From CF-118 sp035934385 (GTDB taxonomy: Bacteria; Chloroflexota; Dormibacteria; Dormibacterales; Dormibacteraceae), in NCBI GenBank assembly GCA_035934385.1, contig DASYXY010000055.1:17926-81925 (forward strand): a stretch of DNA of 64,000 nucleotides, read 5' to 3'. The notes beneath the pieces are model-generated. The model did not search any database and was not told the DNA's origin. It saw only the letters and a program-made list of their open reading frames with translations. Positions 23,856-33,267 of this stretch are shown piece after piece. The translations under genes and the position numbers were made by a program. Each line of letters starts with the position of its first letter. The stretch's first letter is position 1.

Positions 23856-26800
23856 ATGAATCCATACGTCGAGCTCCACTGCCACTCCAACTTCTCCTTC
23901 CTCGACGGCGGCTCGCACCCCTTCGAGCTGGCGCTGCGTGCCGCCGAGCTGGAGATGCCGGCCCTCGCCATCACCGACACCGGCGGCGTGTACGGCGCAG
24001 TCCGCTTCCTGCAGGCTTGCCGCAAGGTCGGCGTCAAACCGCTGATCGGCGCGACCCTCGAAGTCGACGGCGAGGAGCTGGTGATGATCGCTCGCAACCT
24101 CGCCGGCTATTCGAGGCTGTGCCGGCTGCTCAGCGTGGCCCACCAGGACCAGCCCAAAGGCGAGGCACGCGCCTCGCTCGAAACTGTCTCCCAGCATCGC
24201 GGCGACCTCTTCTATCTCTCGGCCTCCGACGACGAGAGCCGCCTGCGCTCGCTCCAGGAGGCGCTGGGCGGCGACGTCGTGTTCAGCGAGCTTCACCACC
24301 ACATGTCGCCAGAGGACGCATGGGTCCTCGAGGGCCGCGCCGCGATGGCGCGCCGCTGCCATGCCCAGGTCGTCGCCACCAACCAGGTCCACTACCACGT
24401 GCACGAGCGGCGTCGCATGCATGACGCGCTGGTAGCCATCCGCCATCGCATGACCCTCGACGAGGCTCGACCGCACCTCTTTCCCAACGCCGAGCACTGC
24501 CTCAAAGCCGGCCACCAGCTGCTCCCACTCTTCAAAGACCACGCAGAGGCTCTCGCCACCCCGTGGGAGATCGCCCAGGAGTGCGACGTCGACCTCGACT
24601 TCCGCAAAGTTCGATTCCCGGGGTACCCCGTGCCGCATGGCGAAACGCCGTTCTCCTACCTCTACAAGCTCTGTTTCGAAGGCGTGCGCGCTCGCTACCG
24701 ACCCATCACCCCGGAGGTCGCCAGGCGCCTGCAGCGCGAGCTCGAAGTCATCGAGAAGACCGGCCTGGCCGAGTTCTTCCTCATCAACTGGGACCTCATG
24801 CGCTTCGCGCGCGACCACGGCGTGCCGGGCCAGGGCCGCGGCTCAGCCGCCGATTCGATCGTCGCCTACGTCCTGGGCATCACCCGCGTCGATCCCATCG
24901 AGCACAATCTGCTCTTCGAGCGCTTCCTCCACGAGGAGATGACCAGCACCCCCGACATCGACATCGACTTCTCGACCGAGCACCGCGAGCAGGTGATCCA
25001 GTACGTCTACGACAAGTACGGCTGGGAGCGCACCGGGATGGTGTGCAACGTCGTCACCTTCCAACCGCGCATGGCGATCCGGCAGATCGGCAAGGCTCTT
25101 GGCTTCTCCGCCGAGCTGCTCGACCGCCTGGCGAAAGGCGTCGACCGATGGTTCACCGAGGACGTGGAGGATTCGATGCTCGGTTCGGTCCCGCCGCCCG
25201 ACCTGAGACCGCAGAGCTGGCAGCACTTCCTGGAGCTGTCCCGTGAGGTCCTCAATTTTCCGCGCCACCTGTCCATCCATAACGGGGGGATGCTCGTGAC
25301 CGGCGAGCCACTGGTCGACATCGCGCCGGTCGAGCCCGCGACGATGGAAGGAAGACGCGTGGTCCAGTTCAACAAGGACGATGTCGAGGACCTCGGCCTG
25401 ATCAAGATGGACATGCTCGGGCTGCGCACTCTCTCGGTCGTGGCGGAATGTCTCGAGCTCATCAAGGACACCACCGGCACCAAGCCCGACCTCGACGCGC
25501 TCACCCTCGACGATGCAAGGGTCTTCGAAACGTGCGGCGAGGCCGACACTATCGGCGTCTTCCAGATCGAGTCGCGAGCGCAGATGCAGACGCTGCCCCG
25601 GACGAGGCCGAAGACGTTCAACGACCTGGTGGTCGAGGTCGCGATCATTCGCCCCGGACCGATCCAGGGCAACGCTGTTCATCCTTACATCAGGCGCAAG
25701 CAGGGTCGTGAGCCGGTGACGTACGCGCACCCACTGCTGGAACCGATCCTCAAGGACACGCTCGGCGTGATCCTCTACCAGGAGCAGATCATCGAGATAG
25801 CGATGTTCGTCGCCGGCATGAGGCCGAGCGTCGCCGACGGATTCAGACGCGCCATGACCCGTCACCTCAACCGGGTCGAGATGTCCTCACTGGAGGACGA
25901 CTTCATCGGCGGATGCCTGGCCAACGGCGTGCCGCGCGAGGTCGCGGACCAGCTCTTCACTGCTGTGCAGGGTTTCGCCGTTTACGGCTTCTGCCGTTCG
26001 CACGCCGCGGCGTTCGCTCGCACCTCATACGAAACCGCCTGGCTCAAGGTCTATCACCCGGTCGAGTTCGGATGCGGCTTGTTGAACAACCAGCCGATGG
26101 GCTTCTATCACCCGAGCGTGCTCGTCGAGGACCTGAAGCGCCATGGCGTCAAAGTCCTGCCGGTCGACATCAATCGCTCGGACGTGCGCTGCCTCCCCGA
26201 GCCGCTGGACGACGGCCACGCCATGCGCATCGGCTTCAACTACGTCCGCGACCTCGGAGAGGACGGCCGGCTCGCCATCGTCGACGAGCGCGCGAAGAGC
26301 GGACCCTACAGATCTTTTGACACCTTCCTCGATCGCCTCAGGGGCAGGCCCATCGGCCCGCGCGCCGTGCGCAACCTGGTCATGGTCGGCGCGTTCGACC
26401 AGCTCGGCGAGCCGAGGCGGAGCCTCCTCTGGGGCTGGCAGGAGCGCTGGCACGGCCATGGGCTGAGACGCGGCATCGAGTCGCAGCACCACCTCCACCT
26501 CGACGCAGAGGCGCCGCAAGCCATTCCTGACGTGGACGAGTTCGACGCCAACCAGCTCGAGTACCGCATCTCAGACCTCTCGACCGGGCATCACCTCATC
26601 CATTTCTGCCGGGAACGGCTCGACCAGCTCGGCGCGCTGCAAAGCAAAGTGCTGCCCAAGATCCCGAGCGGGCGGCATGTACGAGTCGCGGGCCTTGTCA
26701 TCACACGCCAGGCGCCATCGACGGCCAAGAAGATCCGCTTCTTCACGCTCGAGGACGAGTTCGGTCAGGTCAACGTCACCATCAAGCCCGACGTCTACGA

Positions 26801-26951
26801 CCGCTACCGGCAGATCGCCAATCACAAGCCGATCCTCGTCATCGACGGCGTGATGCAGCGCCAGGACGGCGTCTGGTCGGTGCTCGCGAGCCACATCGAA
26901 GCGCTCGAAGGCATACCCAGGCCGAAAACCCGCTCCCACGACTACCGCTGA
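23856..26951 (+). CDS. dnaE2: Error-prone DNA polymerase III alpha subunit DnaE2
   Basis: 1031 residues, the usual DnaE2 length and about 130 shorter than replicative DnaE1. The N-terminal PHP domain begins VELHCHSNFSFLDGGSHP. The polymerase core has GQGRGSAADS and TPDIDIDFSTEHR with the catalytic aspartates. IAPVEPATMEGRRVVQFNKDDVEDLGLIKMDMLGL, GVILYQEQIIEIA and FPQ-type palm/fingers signatures follow. An OB-fold region is at the C-terminus (VRVAGLVITRQAPSTAKKIRFFTLEDEFG). It carries out translesion synthesis with ImuA and ImuB after SOS induction from the promoter at 21621. Confidence 0.95.
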   Translation: MNPYVELHCHSNFSFLDGGSHPFELALRAAELEMPALAITDTGGVYGAVRFLQACRKVGVKPLIGATLEVDGEELVMIARNLAGYSRLCRLLSVAHQDQPKGEARASLETVSQHRGDLFYLSASDDESRLRSLQEALGGDVVFSELHHHMSPEDAWVLEGRAAMARRCHAQVVATNQVHYHVHERRRMHDALVAIRHRMTLDEARPHLFPNAEHCLKAGHQLLPLFKDHAEALATPWEIAQECDVDLDFRKVRFPGYPVPHGETPFSYLYKLCFEGVRARYRPITPEVARRLQRELEVIEKTGLAEFFLINWDLMRFARDHGVPGQGRGSAADSIVAYVLGITRVDPIEHNLLFERFLHEEMTSTPDIDIDFSTEHREQVIQYVYDKYGWERTGMVCNVVTFQPRMAIRQIGKALGFSAELLDRLAKGVDRWFTEDVEDSMLGSVPPPDLRPQSWQHFLELSREVLNFPRHLSIHNGGMLVTGEPLVDIAPVEPATMEGRRVVQFNKDDVEDLGLIKMDMLGLRTLSVVAECLELIKDTTGTKPDLDALTLDDARVFETCGEADTIGVFQIESRAQMQTLPRTRPKTFNDLVVEVAIIRPGPIQGNAVHPYIRRKQGREPVTYAHPLLEPILKDTLGVILYQEQIIEIAMFVAGMRPSVADGFRRAMTRHLNRVEMSSLEDDFIGGCLANGVPREVADQLFTAVQGFAVYGFCRSHAAAFARTSYETAWLKVYHPVEFGCGLLNNQPMGFYHPSVLVEDLKRHGVKVLPVDINRSDVRCLPEPLDDGHAMRIGFNYVRDLGEDGRLAIVDERAKSGPYRSFDTFLDRLRGRPIGPRAVRNLVMVGAFDQLGEPRRSLLWGWQERWHGHGLRRGIESQHHLHLDAEAPQAIPDVDEFDANQLEYRISDLSTGHHLIHFCRERLDQLGALQSKVLPKIPSGRHVRVAGLVITRQAPSTAKKIRFFTLEDEFGQVNVTIKPDVYDRYRQIANHKPILVIDGVMQRQDGVWSVLASHIEALEGIPRPKTRSHDYR

Positions 26952-27000
26952 GGCGCCCCGACTTATCACGACTTACTTTCCGTAGCCACCAGCGGGCCTT

Positions 27001-27567
27001 TTGAGCGAAGCTATCCATCAAATGGCCATTGGCAGAGAGATCGAAGACATAGCGCGTGAGCTGATCCGGCACCAACATGACCACCCGCCCGTCCGCGACC
27101 TGAACCGCGAAGTCGACCGCAAGCAGACGCTTGCCGACCGAATCGGCGCCGACTTCTCGAGGCTCATCGGCAGCTGGATATTTGTCCTCGCGCAGCTGGG
27201 GCTGATGGTCGTCTGGGTCATCCTCAACGCCATCGCCTCGTTCGCGCACTGGGACCCGGCGCCGTTCCAGCTGCTCAACTTCATCCTCAGCCTCGAGGCC
27301 ACGTTGTGGGCGAGCCTCGTCCTGATGACGCTCAACCGTCAGTCCGACCGCGAGCGCATCCGCGCGCAGCACGACTACGAGATGGATGTCAAATCAGAAG
27401 AGGAGATCAAGGCGCTGATGAATCACCTGATGCACCAGGACGAGATCCTTCTGCAGATAGTCAACCGCCTGGACCGCGCGGACAGCGAGATGAAGCGGCT
27501 TTTGCGCCGCCTCGAGGCAAGCGACAACACCCTGACGCCGCGCCCTGAGGGATCGCCCCGGACCTAG
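27001..27567 (+). CDS. DUF1003 membrane protein
   Basis: 188 residues from a TTG at 27001; an ATG at 27022 is an alternative. Two transmembrane segments (about 60-80 and 95-115) lie in the DUF1003 pattern GSWIFVLAQLGLMVVWVILN then FQLLNFILSLEATLWASLVLMTLNRQSDRERIRAQHDYEMD. A charged coiled-coil tail follows. The function of DUF1003 proteins is unknown. It stands alone 49 bases after dnaE2 and is convergent with the membrane protein gene that follows. Confidence 0.83.
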   Translation: MSEAIHQMAIGREIEDIARELIRHQHDHPPVRDLNREVDRKQTLADRIGADFSRLIGSWIFVLAQLGLMVVWVILNAIASFAHWDPAPFQLLNFILSLEATLWASLVLMTLNRQSDRERIRAQHDYEMDVKSEEEIKALMNHLMHQDEILLQIVNRLDRADSEMKRLLRRLEASDNTLTPRPEGSPRT

Positions 27568-27568
27568 G

Positions 27569-29515
27569 TCAGGGCGACCCTGGCACCCGATACAGGCGGT
27601 ACTCGCCGTTGTCGTAGACGAGATGTCCGACCTGCGCCCAGTACGCGGCCGCCGCGCCGTGCTGAGCTGAGAGCTCCTGGGGACCGATGAGCACATAGTC
27701 GACGTGGTACTCCTTCAGGAGCTCTGGCGTCGAATGATCGCCCTGCAGCATCAGCTGGGCGTCGTTCGTCTTCTGGGCGTAGTCGGCAAGCCCATAGGTG
27801 AAGAGCCAGCCCGGGTATCCGATCACAATCCGCCGGCCTGAGAGGGTCGGGATGGGGCTGTTGTGCTCGTCCGCCACGAGAAAGATCGCGTCAGTTGGCG
27901 TGTTGGAGCGCACCCAATCGGCCAGCTGCAGGCCGCGTGTGTCGATGAACTGATACGAGCTGACGGTCGTGTCCAGCGCCCGCGCGAGGTCGAGGCCACC
28001 GCTGAGCACCATCAGCCCGAGCAGCAACGCGGCCGCGATAGGCCCGAGCGGAAGCCGCTGAAACAGCGCGGCCAGCACTGCGCCCGCGACGATGCTTCCA
28101 AGCAGCGCGAAGAAGATGAAGAACTTCGTGTTGTCCCAGTCCCACGGCTGAAGCACGATCACTGACGGGACTGCGAACCACAACCACATCGGCGCAAACC
28201 ATGTGGCGAACCGAGTGGGGATCCAGCGATTCAGGAAGTGGCCGGCGATTATGAGCGGAATGAGGAGCGAAGTGTTCTTGATCCAGAACCACACGAAGTC
28301 AGGCACAGCCCATTGCAATCCGTCGTGCTTGATGTCGGTGTAGGCCAGCCAGCCCGGTTCGATGCAGTAGCCGAAGACGCTTCCGCCGGCGCCGCAGAAG
28401 CTGTTGTTCGCGGGGGGCCACATCCATGCCAGGACCGGCACGGCCAGAACCACAGCCGGAACGAAAAACGCGATCCACTCGCGCCGTCGCGTCAGCAGGA
28501 ACCAGAACAGCGACAGCGCCACCACCGTTCCCCAGGCGTGGACGTGAAACGCCGGCATCAACCCCGCCACGACACCGGCAAACAGGTAGGCCGGCCAGGC
28601 GAGCTCCTCGCGGGTGGCTCTCCACACCAGCAGCAGGACGATCAGCGCAAGGCTGAACCCGAAAAGCGTGGTGCGCTGCGGCACCAGGTACGCGAGCACG
28701 GGGTTGAGCCATTGAAAGTTCAGCTCCCGGTCGAGCGTGTACTCGCGCGGCAGATGCGAAAGCACGCGTAGCCCGCGCGCGGCCACGTCGCCGAGCAGGT
28801 AGACGAAACCGAGCCCGCCGCTCATCAGGAAAACGACCGTCGCGATAGCGCCGGCCAACCAGCCACCTGCGAACCGGCTCGCGGCCAGGTACATGACGGC
28901 GGGGAAGGCGAGGCCGAGTAGTCCCGACGTCAGCACCAGCGACGATGTCAGTGAGACGCCTAGCGGCACAAGGTTGGCCGCCAGGAAATCCATCATGAAC
29001 GGGTAGCCGAGATGGTTCCCTGGGTCGATCGGGAACTCGGGCGGGAAGTTGTGGCCGTACGCGAACGAGCCGGTGAACGAGAGATGCGCGGCCCAGTCGC
29101 CCCAGATGTTGATGTAGCCGGCGTACAGCCCGTCCGGCAGGTACTGATAAGCGTTGGCGAAAAAGGGCACCGTCCACGCGGCGCACAGAAAGAAGATCGC
29201 GACCACGGGCCATGGGTGACCTGATGACGTCAGCGGCTTTGCCCAACGCGCACGCGCATCGGCAACGTCGGCTGTGAGCCGGCCCCGGTTCAGGTACGTG
29301 ATCGCCGCCGCCAACGCGGTCGTCCCGAACGCCGCGGTCAGCACCGTGAACAGGTTCACGTCGCGGACGGCCATCGACAGGATGAAGCTGACGGTCGCGA
29401 TCGCCATCGCACCGAGCACGGTCCCGAAGACGATCCGCTCCTCGAGGTTGAGCCGGACCTGGCTCAGGTATGTGACCCCGAAGCCGGCGATTACGCAGGC
29501 CGCGAGCAGCAGCAA
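27569..29515 (-). CDS. Large polytopic membrane protein, GT-C glycosyltransferase-like
   Basis: 648 residues from a TTG. About 12 or more hydrophobic spans cover residues 1-510, followed by a soluble C-terminal part (about 520-648) with IDTRGLQLADWVRSNTPTDAIFLVADE and YHVDYVLIGPQEL. A long first extracytoplasmic loop carries GDWAAHLSFTGSFAYGHNFPPEFP with acidic and His residues, the layout of lipid-sugar-dependent GT-C transferases. No exact family was recognised. It begins 7 bases after the protein mannosyltransferase-like gene stop, so the two are probably an operon for cell-surface glycosylation. Confidence 0.65.
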   Translation of the reverse strand: MLLLAACVIAGFGVTYLSQVRLNLEERIVFGTVLGAMAIATVSFILSMAVRDVNLFTVLTAAFGTTALAAAITYLNRGRLTADVADARARWAKPLTSSGHPWPVVAIFFLCAAWTVPFFANAYQYLPDGLYAGYINIWGDWAAHLSFTGSFAYGHNFPPEFPIDPGNHLGYPFMMDFLAANLVPLGVSLTSSLVLTSGLLGLAFPAVMYLAASRFAGGWLAGAIATVVFLMSGGLGFVYLLGDVAARGLRVLSHLPREYTLDRELNFQWLNPVLAYLVPQRTTLFGFSLALIVLLLVWRATREELAWPAYLFAGVVAGLMPAFHVHAWGTVVALSLFWFLLTRRREWIAFFVPAVVLAVPVLAWMWPPANNSFCGAGGSVFGYCIEPGWLAYTDIKHDGLQWAVPDFVWFWIKNTSLLIPLIIAGHFLNRWIPTRFATWFAPMWLWFAVPSVIVLQPWDWDNTKFFIFFALLGSIVAGAVLAALFQRLPLGPIAAALLLGLMVLSGGLDLARALDTTVSSYQFIDTRGLQLADWVRSNTPTDAIFLVADEHNSPIPTLSGRRIVIGYPGWLFTYGLADYAQKTNDAQLMLQGDHSTPELLKEYHVDYVLIGPQELSAQHGAAAAYWAQVGHLVYDNGEYRLYRVPGSP

Positions 29516-29522
29516 GACAGGG

Positions 29523-31244
29523 TCAATTCCAGCAGAACAGCTGGGGCTCGCTGATAGGAAGCTGTGGGTTGCAGTTCGTCAGCCACAGCTTCGGGCCCCA
29601 CGGTGGCGACAGCGGACCCCTGAACCACGCCCCGTCGGACAGGGGCAACGCGGTCCACACGGGGTAGAAGTACATGAAGAACATCACCGCCACGACCAGG
29701 TGCGCGACTGCGAACCTGCGGCCCCACGGGGGAGCGTGGTCCGCGATCCACGTGAGCACGAAGGCAAGGGCCAGGACCATGAAGATGAGCCCGCCGATCA
29801 TTTCGTAGCTGAACAGCACTCGTGTGATCGGCGCCCAGGGAAGGTACTGGGTGATGAACCCGACCAGGATCACGGCGGCAGGAAAGTTGCGATGCCGGAC
29901 CACGAAGTACGGCAACGACAGCACGCACGGGATGCTCGTCCACCAGATCCACGGGTTGCCGAGGTTGTACATGAGCGCGTACAGCGGCTGGCTCGAAAAC
30001 TGGTCGATGCCGAGGTTGGTGTACTCGGCGTAGTACAGGACGGGTCGCGCGAGCAGCGGCCACGACCACCACGGTGATCCGTACGGATGCGTGGCCTTCA
30101 GGGTCGCGTGGTAGCGGTAAACCTCCTCGTTGTAGGTGACCAGGTCGGCCAGCGACCTGAGCTGTCCGCGAGCAAAGAATGGGTACCACGAGGCGATGTA
30201 GACGCCGACCGGGATGACGGCGAACGCCACGACCAGCACCGGCAGATAGCTCGCCATGGGAACGTCTCCTGGAAGTTTCAGCTCATTGGACCGCCACGAT
30301 CGCCACGCGATCACCGCCACCAGGAAAAAGCCGATCGATGCGAGTGCGGCCAGCACGATCCATTTGGCGGCGATGCCCGCGCCCAGGGCCAGGCCCAGCA
30401 GCACCAGGGAGCGAAGCGATCCCTTCGGGGTCGTGCTCTGGACGTGGACGAGGAACAGGTAGTACGAGAGGAGGATGAAAAAGACCGGGAAGATGTCGAT
30501 CATCCCGATGCGCGACTGGACGAAGAACATGCCGTCGAAGCCGACGAACGTCGAGGCCGCGACCGCGAAGAGTCGCCTGGGCCAAAGCCGCAGTGCGAGC
30601 AGGTACATCAGCGGGATGCAGAGCGTGCCGATGATGGCGGACGAGAGGCGCCATCCGACCGTGTTGAAGCCGAGGTCGATGTAGTCGCCCTGGGCGTTCT
30701 GGAAGGTGGCCCGAAACCAGCCGTACGCCCACTCCCCCGCCGCGATCATCTCCTTGCCCAGCGGCGGTTCGGGATCGAAGTAGTTGTACGTACAGTCGAC
30801 AGACGTCGGTTTGCACTTCTCCATTCCCTTGACGTCGTTGTGCGCGTCGACCGGGAAATACACCTCGTCGAAGACCTGTCCGTTGGGCGGAGAGAGCACG
30901 CCATTCGGGTCCTTGTATCCGCGCGTGAAGGGATACGCGAGGCCGCACAGAGTCCCTGGATCTCCGTACACGTCGACCGGCGTGTTGGGCACGCAGAAGC
31001 TGATCGGCTGGCCGCTGAACGGGTGCGCGATGAAGTTCGGCGTGATCGGGCTGAAGAACCTGATGAAAAACGCGATCGCCGTCAGCGTGACCAGCGCGAC
31101 CACGTCCCAGCGCTGCAGCCTGAGCGCCGCCAGCAGGTTTGATATGCGGCGTTCGCCGACCTCGGTCAGCGACGTCGCTTCCGCCGCTTTCCACCTCCAA
31201 GGTTCTGGCCCACGCGCATCGGCAGGTGCGAGGCGATCGCCCAC
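29523..31244 (-). CDS. Dolichyl-phosphate-mannose-protein mannosyltransferase family protein (GT39-like)
   Basis: 573 residues from a GTG at 31244. The first span (about 47-65) is followed by a long loop with FDEVYFP and FDPEPPLGKEMIAAGEW, matching the acidic DE and P-LGK motifs of PMT (GT39) enzymes that move mannose from polyprenyl-phosphate-mannose to Ser/Thr of exported proteins. FNTVGWRLSSAIIGTL and FDGMFFVQSRIGMIDIFPVFF are further family features. About ten spans in all. The GTG start overlaps the preceding gene by 79 bases. A CTG at 31169 that would overlap its stop as CTGA is an alternative start giving a shorter N-terminus. Confidence 0.85.
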   Translation of the reverse strand: MGDRLAPADARGPEPWRWKAAEATSLTEVGERRISNLLAALRLQRWDVVALVTLTAIAFFIRFFSPITPNFIAHPFSGQPISFCVPNTPVDVYGDPGTLCGLAYPFTRGYKDPNGVLSPPNGQVFDEVYFPVDAHNDVKGMEKCKPTSVDCTYNYFDPEPPLGKEMIAAGEWAYGWFRATFQNAQGDYIDLGFNTVGWRLSSAIIGTLCIPLMYLLALRLWPRRLFAVAASTFVGFDGMFFVQSRIGMIDIFPVFFILLSYYLFLVHVQSTTPKGSLRSLVLLGLALGAGIAAKWIVLAALASIGFFLVAVIAWRSWRSNELKLPGDVPMASYLPVLVVAFAVIPVGVYIASWYPFFARGQLRSLADLVTYNEEVYRYHATLKATHPYGSPWWSWPLLARPVLYYAEYTNLGIDQFSSQPLYALMYNLGNPWIWWTSIPCVLSLPYFVVRHRNFPAAVILVGFITQYLPWAPITRVLFSYEMIGGLIFMVLALAFVLTWIADHAPPWGRRFAVAHLVVAVMFFMYFYPVWTALPLSDGAWFRGPLSPPWGPKLWLTNCNPQLPISEPQLFCWN

Positions 31245-31774
31245 GCCACCGCGTCCGCGTCAGGCACCGGCATCGCGATCGTGTCCTCGTAAGCGAGGCG
31301 AGGTCCGAGCTTCTTCCGGATCGCACCCACCTCGTCCTCGTCGCCCCGCAACCGAACGAACAGCGCCGGCTTGTCCATCAGGGGCTTGATCACGCGCTGC
31401 ACCATCCGGCTCCGGCGATCCTGAAAGGCAATGTTCAGCGGCTGCACCTTGACGATCCGGATGCGGTCGTAGTCGATGAGGACGCTGGAGAAGAACGTCG
31501 AGACCATCAGGCCGTCGTCCTGCGCCTCGACGTAGCTCCTCCACTTGTAGACGAGGAATGCGCCGCCGAGGAGCAGGCCGCTCGGCACGTAAGCCGCCCA
31601 GATCAGGTTGGTCGAGTGCTGGAGCAGCTGGCCCTGGTAGATCAACAGCACCGTCATCACCAGGCCGACCGCGACCAGGAAGCCGGCGAAGAACCGCTGC
31701 TGGCGCCACATCTGGTCGGCGTACAGGATCGGCTGGCGAACTCGCCCATTGGGGCTCGGCTGGTTGGAGCTCAT
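31166..31774 (-). CDS. Membrane protein with PH-like domain
   Basis: 202 residues. Two transmembrane segments (about 28-48 and 57-78) precede a soluble beta-rich part (YVEAQDDGLMVSTFFSSVLIDYDRIRIVKVQPLN) typical of bacterial PH-type (bPH) domains, then a C-terminal Lys/Arg-rich tail (GGGKRRKRRR). It overlaps the mannosyltransferase-like gene, so it is likely part of the same transcript. Function unknown. Confidence 0.6.
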   Translation of the reverse strand: MSSNQPSPNGRVRQPILYADQMWRQQRFFAGFLVAVGLVMTVLLIYQGQLLQHSTNLIWAAYVPSGLLLGGAFLVYKWRSYVEAQDDGLMVSTFFSSVLIDYDRIRIVKVQPLNIAFQDRRSRMVQRVIKPLMDKPALFVRLRGDEDEVGAIRKKLGPRLAYEDTIAMPVPDADAVAWAIASHLPMRVGQNLGGGKRRKRRR

Positions 31775-31782
31775 ATCAGGGG

Positions 31783-33267
31783 CTACTGATTATCCCTGCC
31801 GGGCACGCCTCGACTCCTTTCCACGGCGCGCCGCCACCCTGATTGCAGAGAATCCGCCTCGTCGCGCGACATCTTCGGGATGAATTCCCGATCGAGCTTC
31901 CACAGCCCGGCAAGATCAGAGTCGGTCCAGATCCCAGCGCCGAGTCCGGCGAGGTAGGCAGCGCCAAGCGCGGTGGTCTCGGTCAGCTTCGGCCTCCGCA
32001 CCGCGATGCCGAGAAGGTCGGACTGCAGCTGGCACATCACGTCCATCACGGCTGCCCCACCGTCGACGCGCAGCTCCCGCAGCGTCTGACCGCTGTCGCG
32101 CTCCATCGCCTCCACGACGTCCCGCGTCTGAAAGGCCATGGCTTCAACCGCAGCCCGCACGATGTGGGCCCTACCGCTCCCGCGAGTCAGGCCCACGATG
32201 GTGCCGCGCGCGTACGGATCCCAGTAGGGCGCGCCGAGGCCGACGAAGGCCGGCACCAGGTACACGCCGCCGGTGTCCGGAACCGATGCGGCCAGTGGAC
32301 CCGCCTCGGCCGCGCTCCGGATGATGCCCAGGCCGTCGCGCAGCCACTGCAGCGCGGCGCCGGTGACGAAGATGGCTCCCTCGAGCGCGTATGTGAGCTC
32401 GCCGCCGCGGCGCCACGCGACGGTGGTCAGCATTCCGGTCTTCGACTTCACGCGATCCGCGCCTGTGTTGAGCAGGACGAACGATCCCGTGCCGTAAGTG
32501 TTCTTCGCCATGCCCACTGCCGTGCACGCCTGTCCAAACAGCGCCGCCTGCTGATCGCCGGCGATTCCGGTGACCGGCGCATCAACCCCGCCGAATGCAT
32601 CGGGCGACGTGTGCGAGATGGGACCGCTCGAATCGCGCACCTCGGGCAGGTTCTTCAGCGGCACTCCGAACAGCTCGGACATCTCCGCGCTCCAGCGACC
32701 GCTGCGGATGTCAAACAGAAGCGTGCGCGAAGCGTTGGACGCGTCGGTCACATGATCGCGGCCTGCCGAGAGACGTGCGACCAGCCAGCTGTCGACAGTG
32801 CCCAACGCCGCGTCGCGCGCGCCGTCGACGTGACCCATCGCCCAGCCGGCTTTGGTCGCGGTGAAGTACGGGTCGAGCACGAGGCCGGTCACCTCGCGGA
32901 CCTCGTCCTCGTGGCCCTCCTCGCGAAGCCGGATGCATTCCTCGGTGGTGCGCCTGTCCTGACACACGATGGCGCGGCCCAGCGGCTTCAGGGTCTTGCG
33001 ATCCCATACGACGAGCGTCTCGCGCTGGTTCGTGATGCCGACGGCCCGCACTTCACTCGGCTCTGCGCCGGCCGCGGTCAGCGCCTGCGCCGCCGTGTCC
33101 TGCACGGCGCTCCAGATCTCGTCGGCGTCGTGCTCGACCCAGCCCGGCTGCGGAAAGTGCTGAGTGATCTCGCGATAGCCCTTGCCCTTGACCTGGCCGT
33201 CGAGCCCGACGGCGATCGCCGTCGCGCCTGTCGTGCCTTCGTCTAGCGCGAGGACGACCGCTGCCAA
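31783..33267 (-). CDS. glpK: Glycerol kinase
   Basis: 494 residues, the standard length. It phosphorylates glycerol to glycerol-3-phosphate. Signatures are LALDEGTTGATAIAVG, GWVEHDADEIW, VGITNQRETLVVWDRKTLKPL, GIAGDQQAALFGQ, NTYGTGSFVLLN, LVPAFVGLGAPYWD and LRVDGGAAVMDVMCQLQSDLLG. The TTG start at 33267 lies within the end of the larE-like gene (25-base overlap). No glpF or glpD is seen nearby. It precedes the PH-like membrane protein gene by 8 bases, so it may share a transcript with the surface-glycosylation genes. Confidence 0.95.
   Translation of the reverse strand: MAAVVLALDEGTTGATAIAVGLDGQVKGKGYREITQHFPQPGWVEHDADEIWSAVQDTAAQALTAAGAEPSEVRAVGITNQRETLVVWDRKTLKPLGRAIVCQDRRTTEECIRLREEGHEDEVREVTGLVLDPYFTATKAGWAMGHVDGARDAALGTVDSWLVARLSAGRDHVTDASNASRTLLFDIRSGRWSAEMSELFGVPLKNLPEVRDSSGPISHTSPDAFGGVDAPVTGIAGDQQAALFGQACTAVGMAKNTYGTGSFVLLNTGADRVKSKTGMLTTVAWRRGGELTYALEGAIFVTGAALQWLRDGLGIIRSAAEAGPLAASVPDTGGVYLVPAFVGLGAPYWDPYARGTIVGLTRGSGRAHIVRAAVEAMAFQTRDVVEAMERDSGQTLRELRVDGGAAVMDVMCQLQSDLLGIAVRRPKLTETTALGAAYLAGLGAGIWTDSDLAGLWKLDREFIPKMSRDEADSLQSGWRRAVERSRGVPGRDNQ

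Noticed and set aside
23541..24818. 425-residue minus-strand frame opposite dnaE2
   Set aside because: It is a long antisense frame produced by high-GC third positions. dnaE2 motifs on the other strand are unambiguous.
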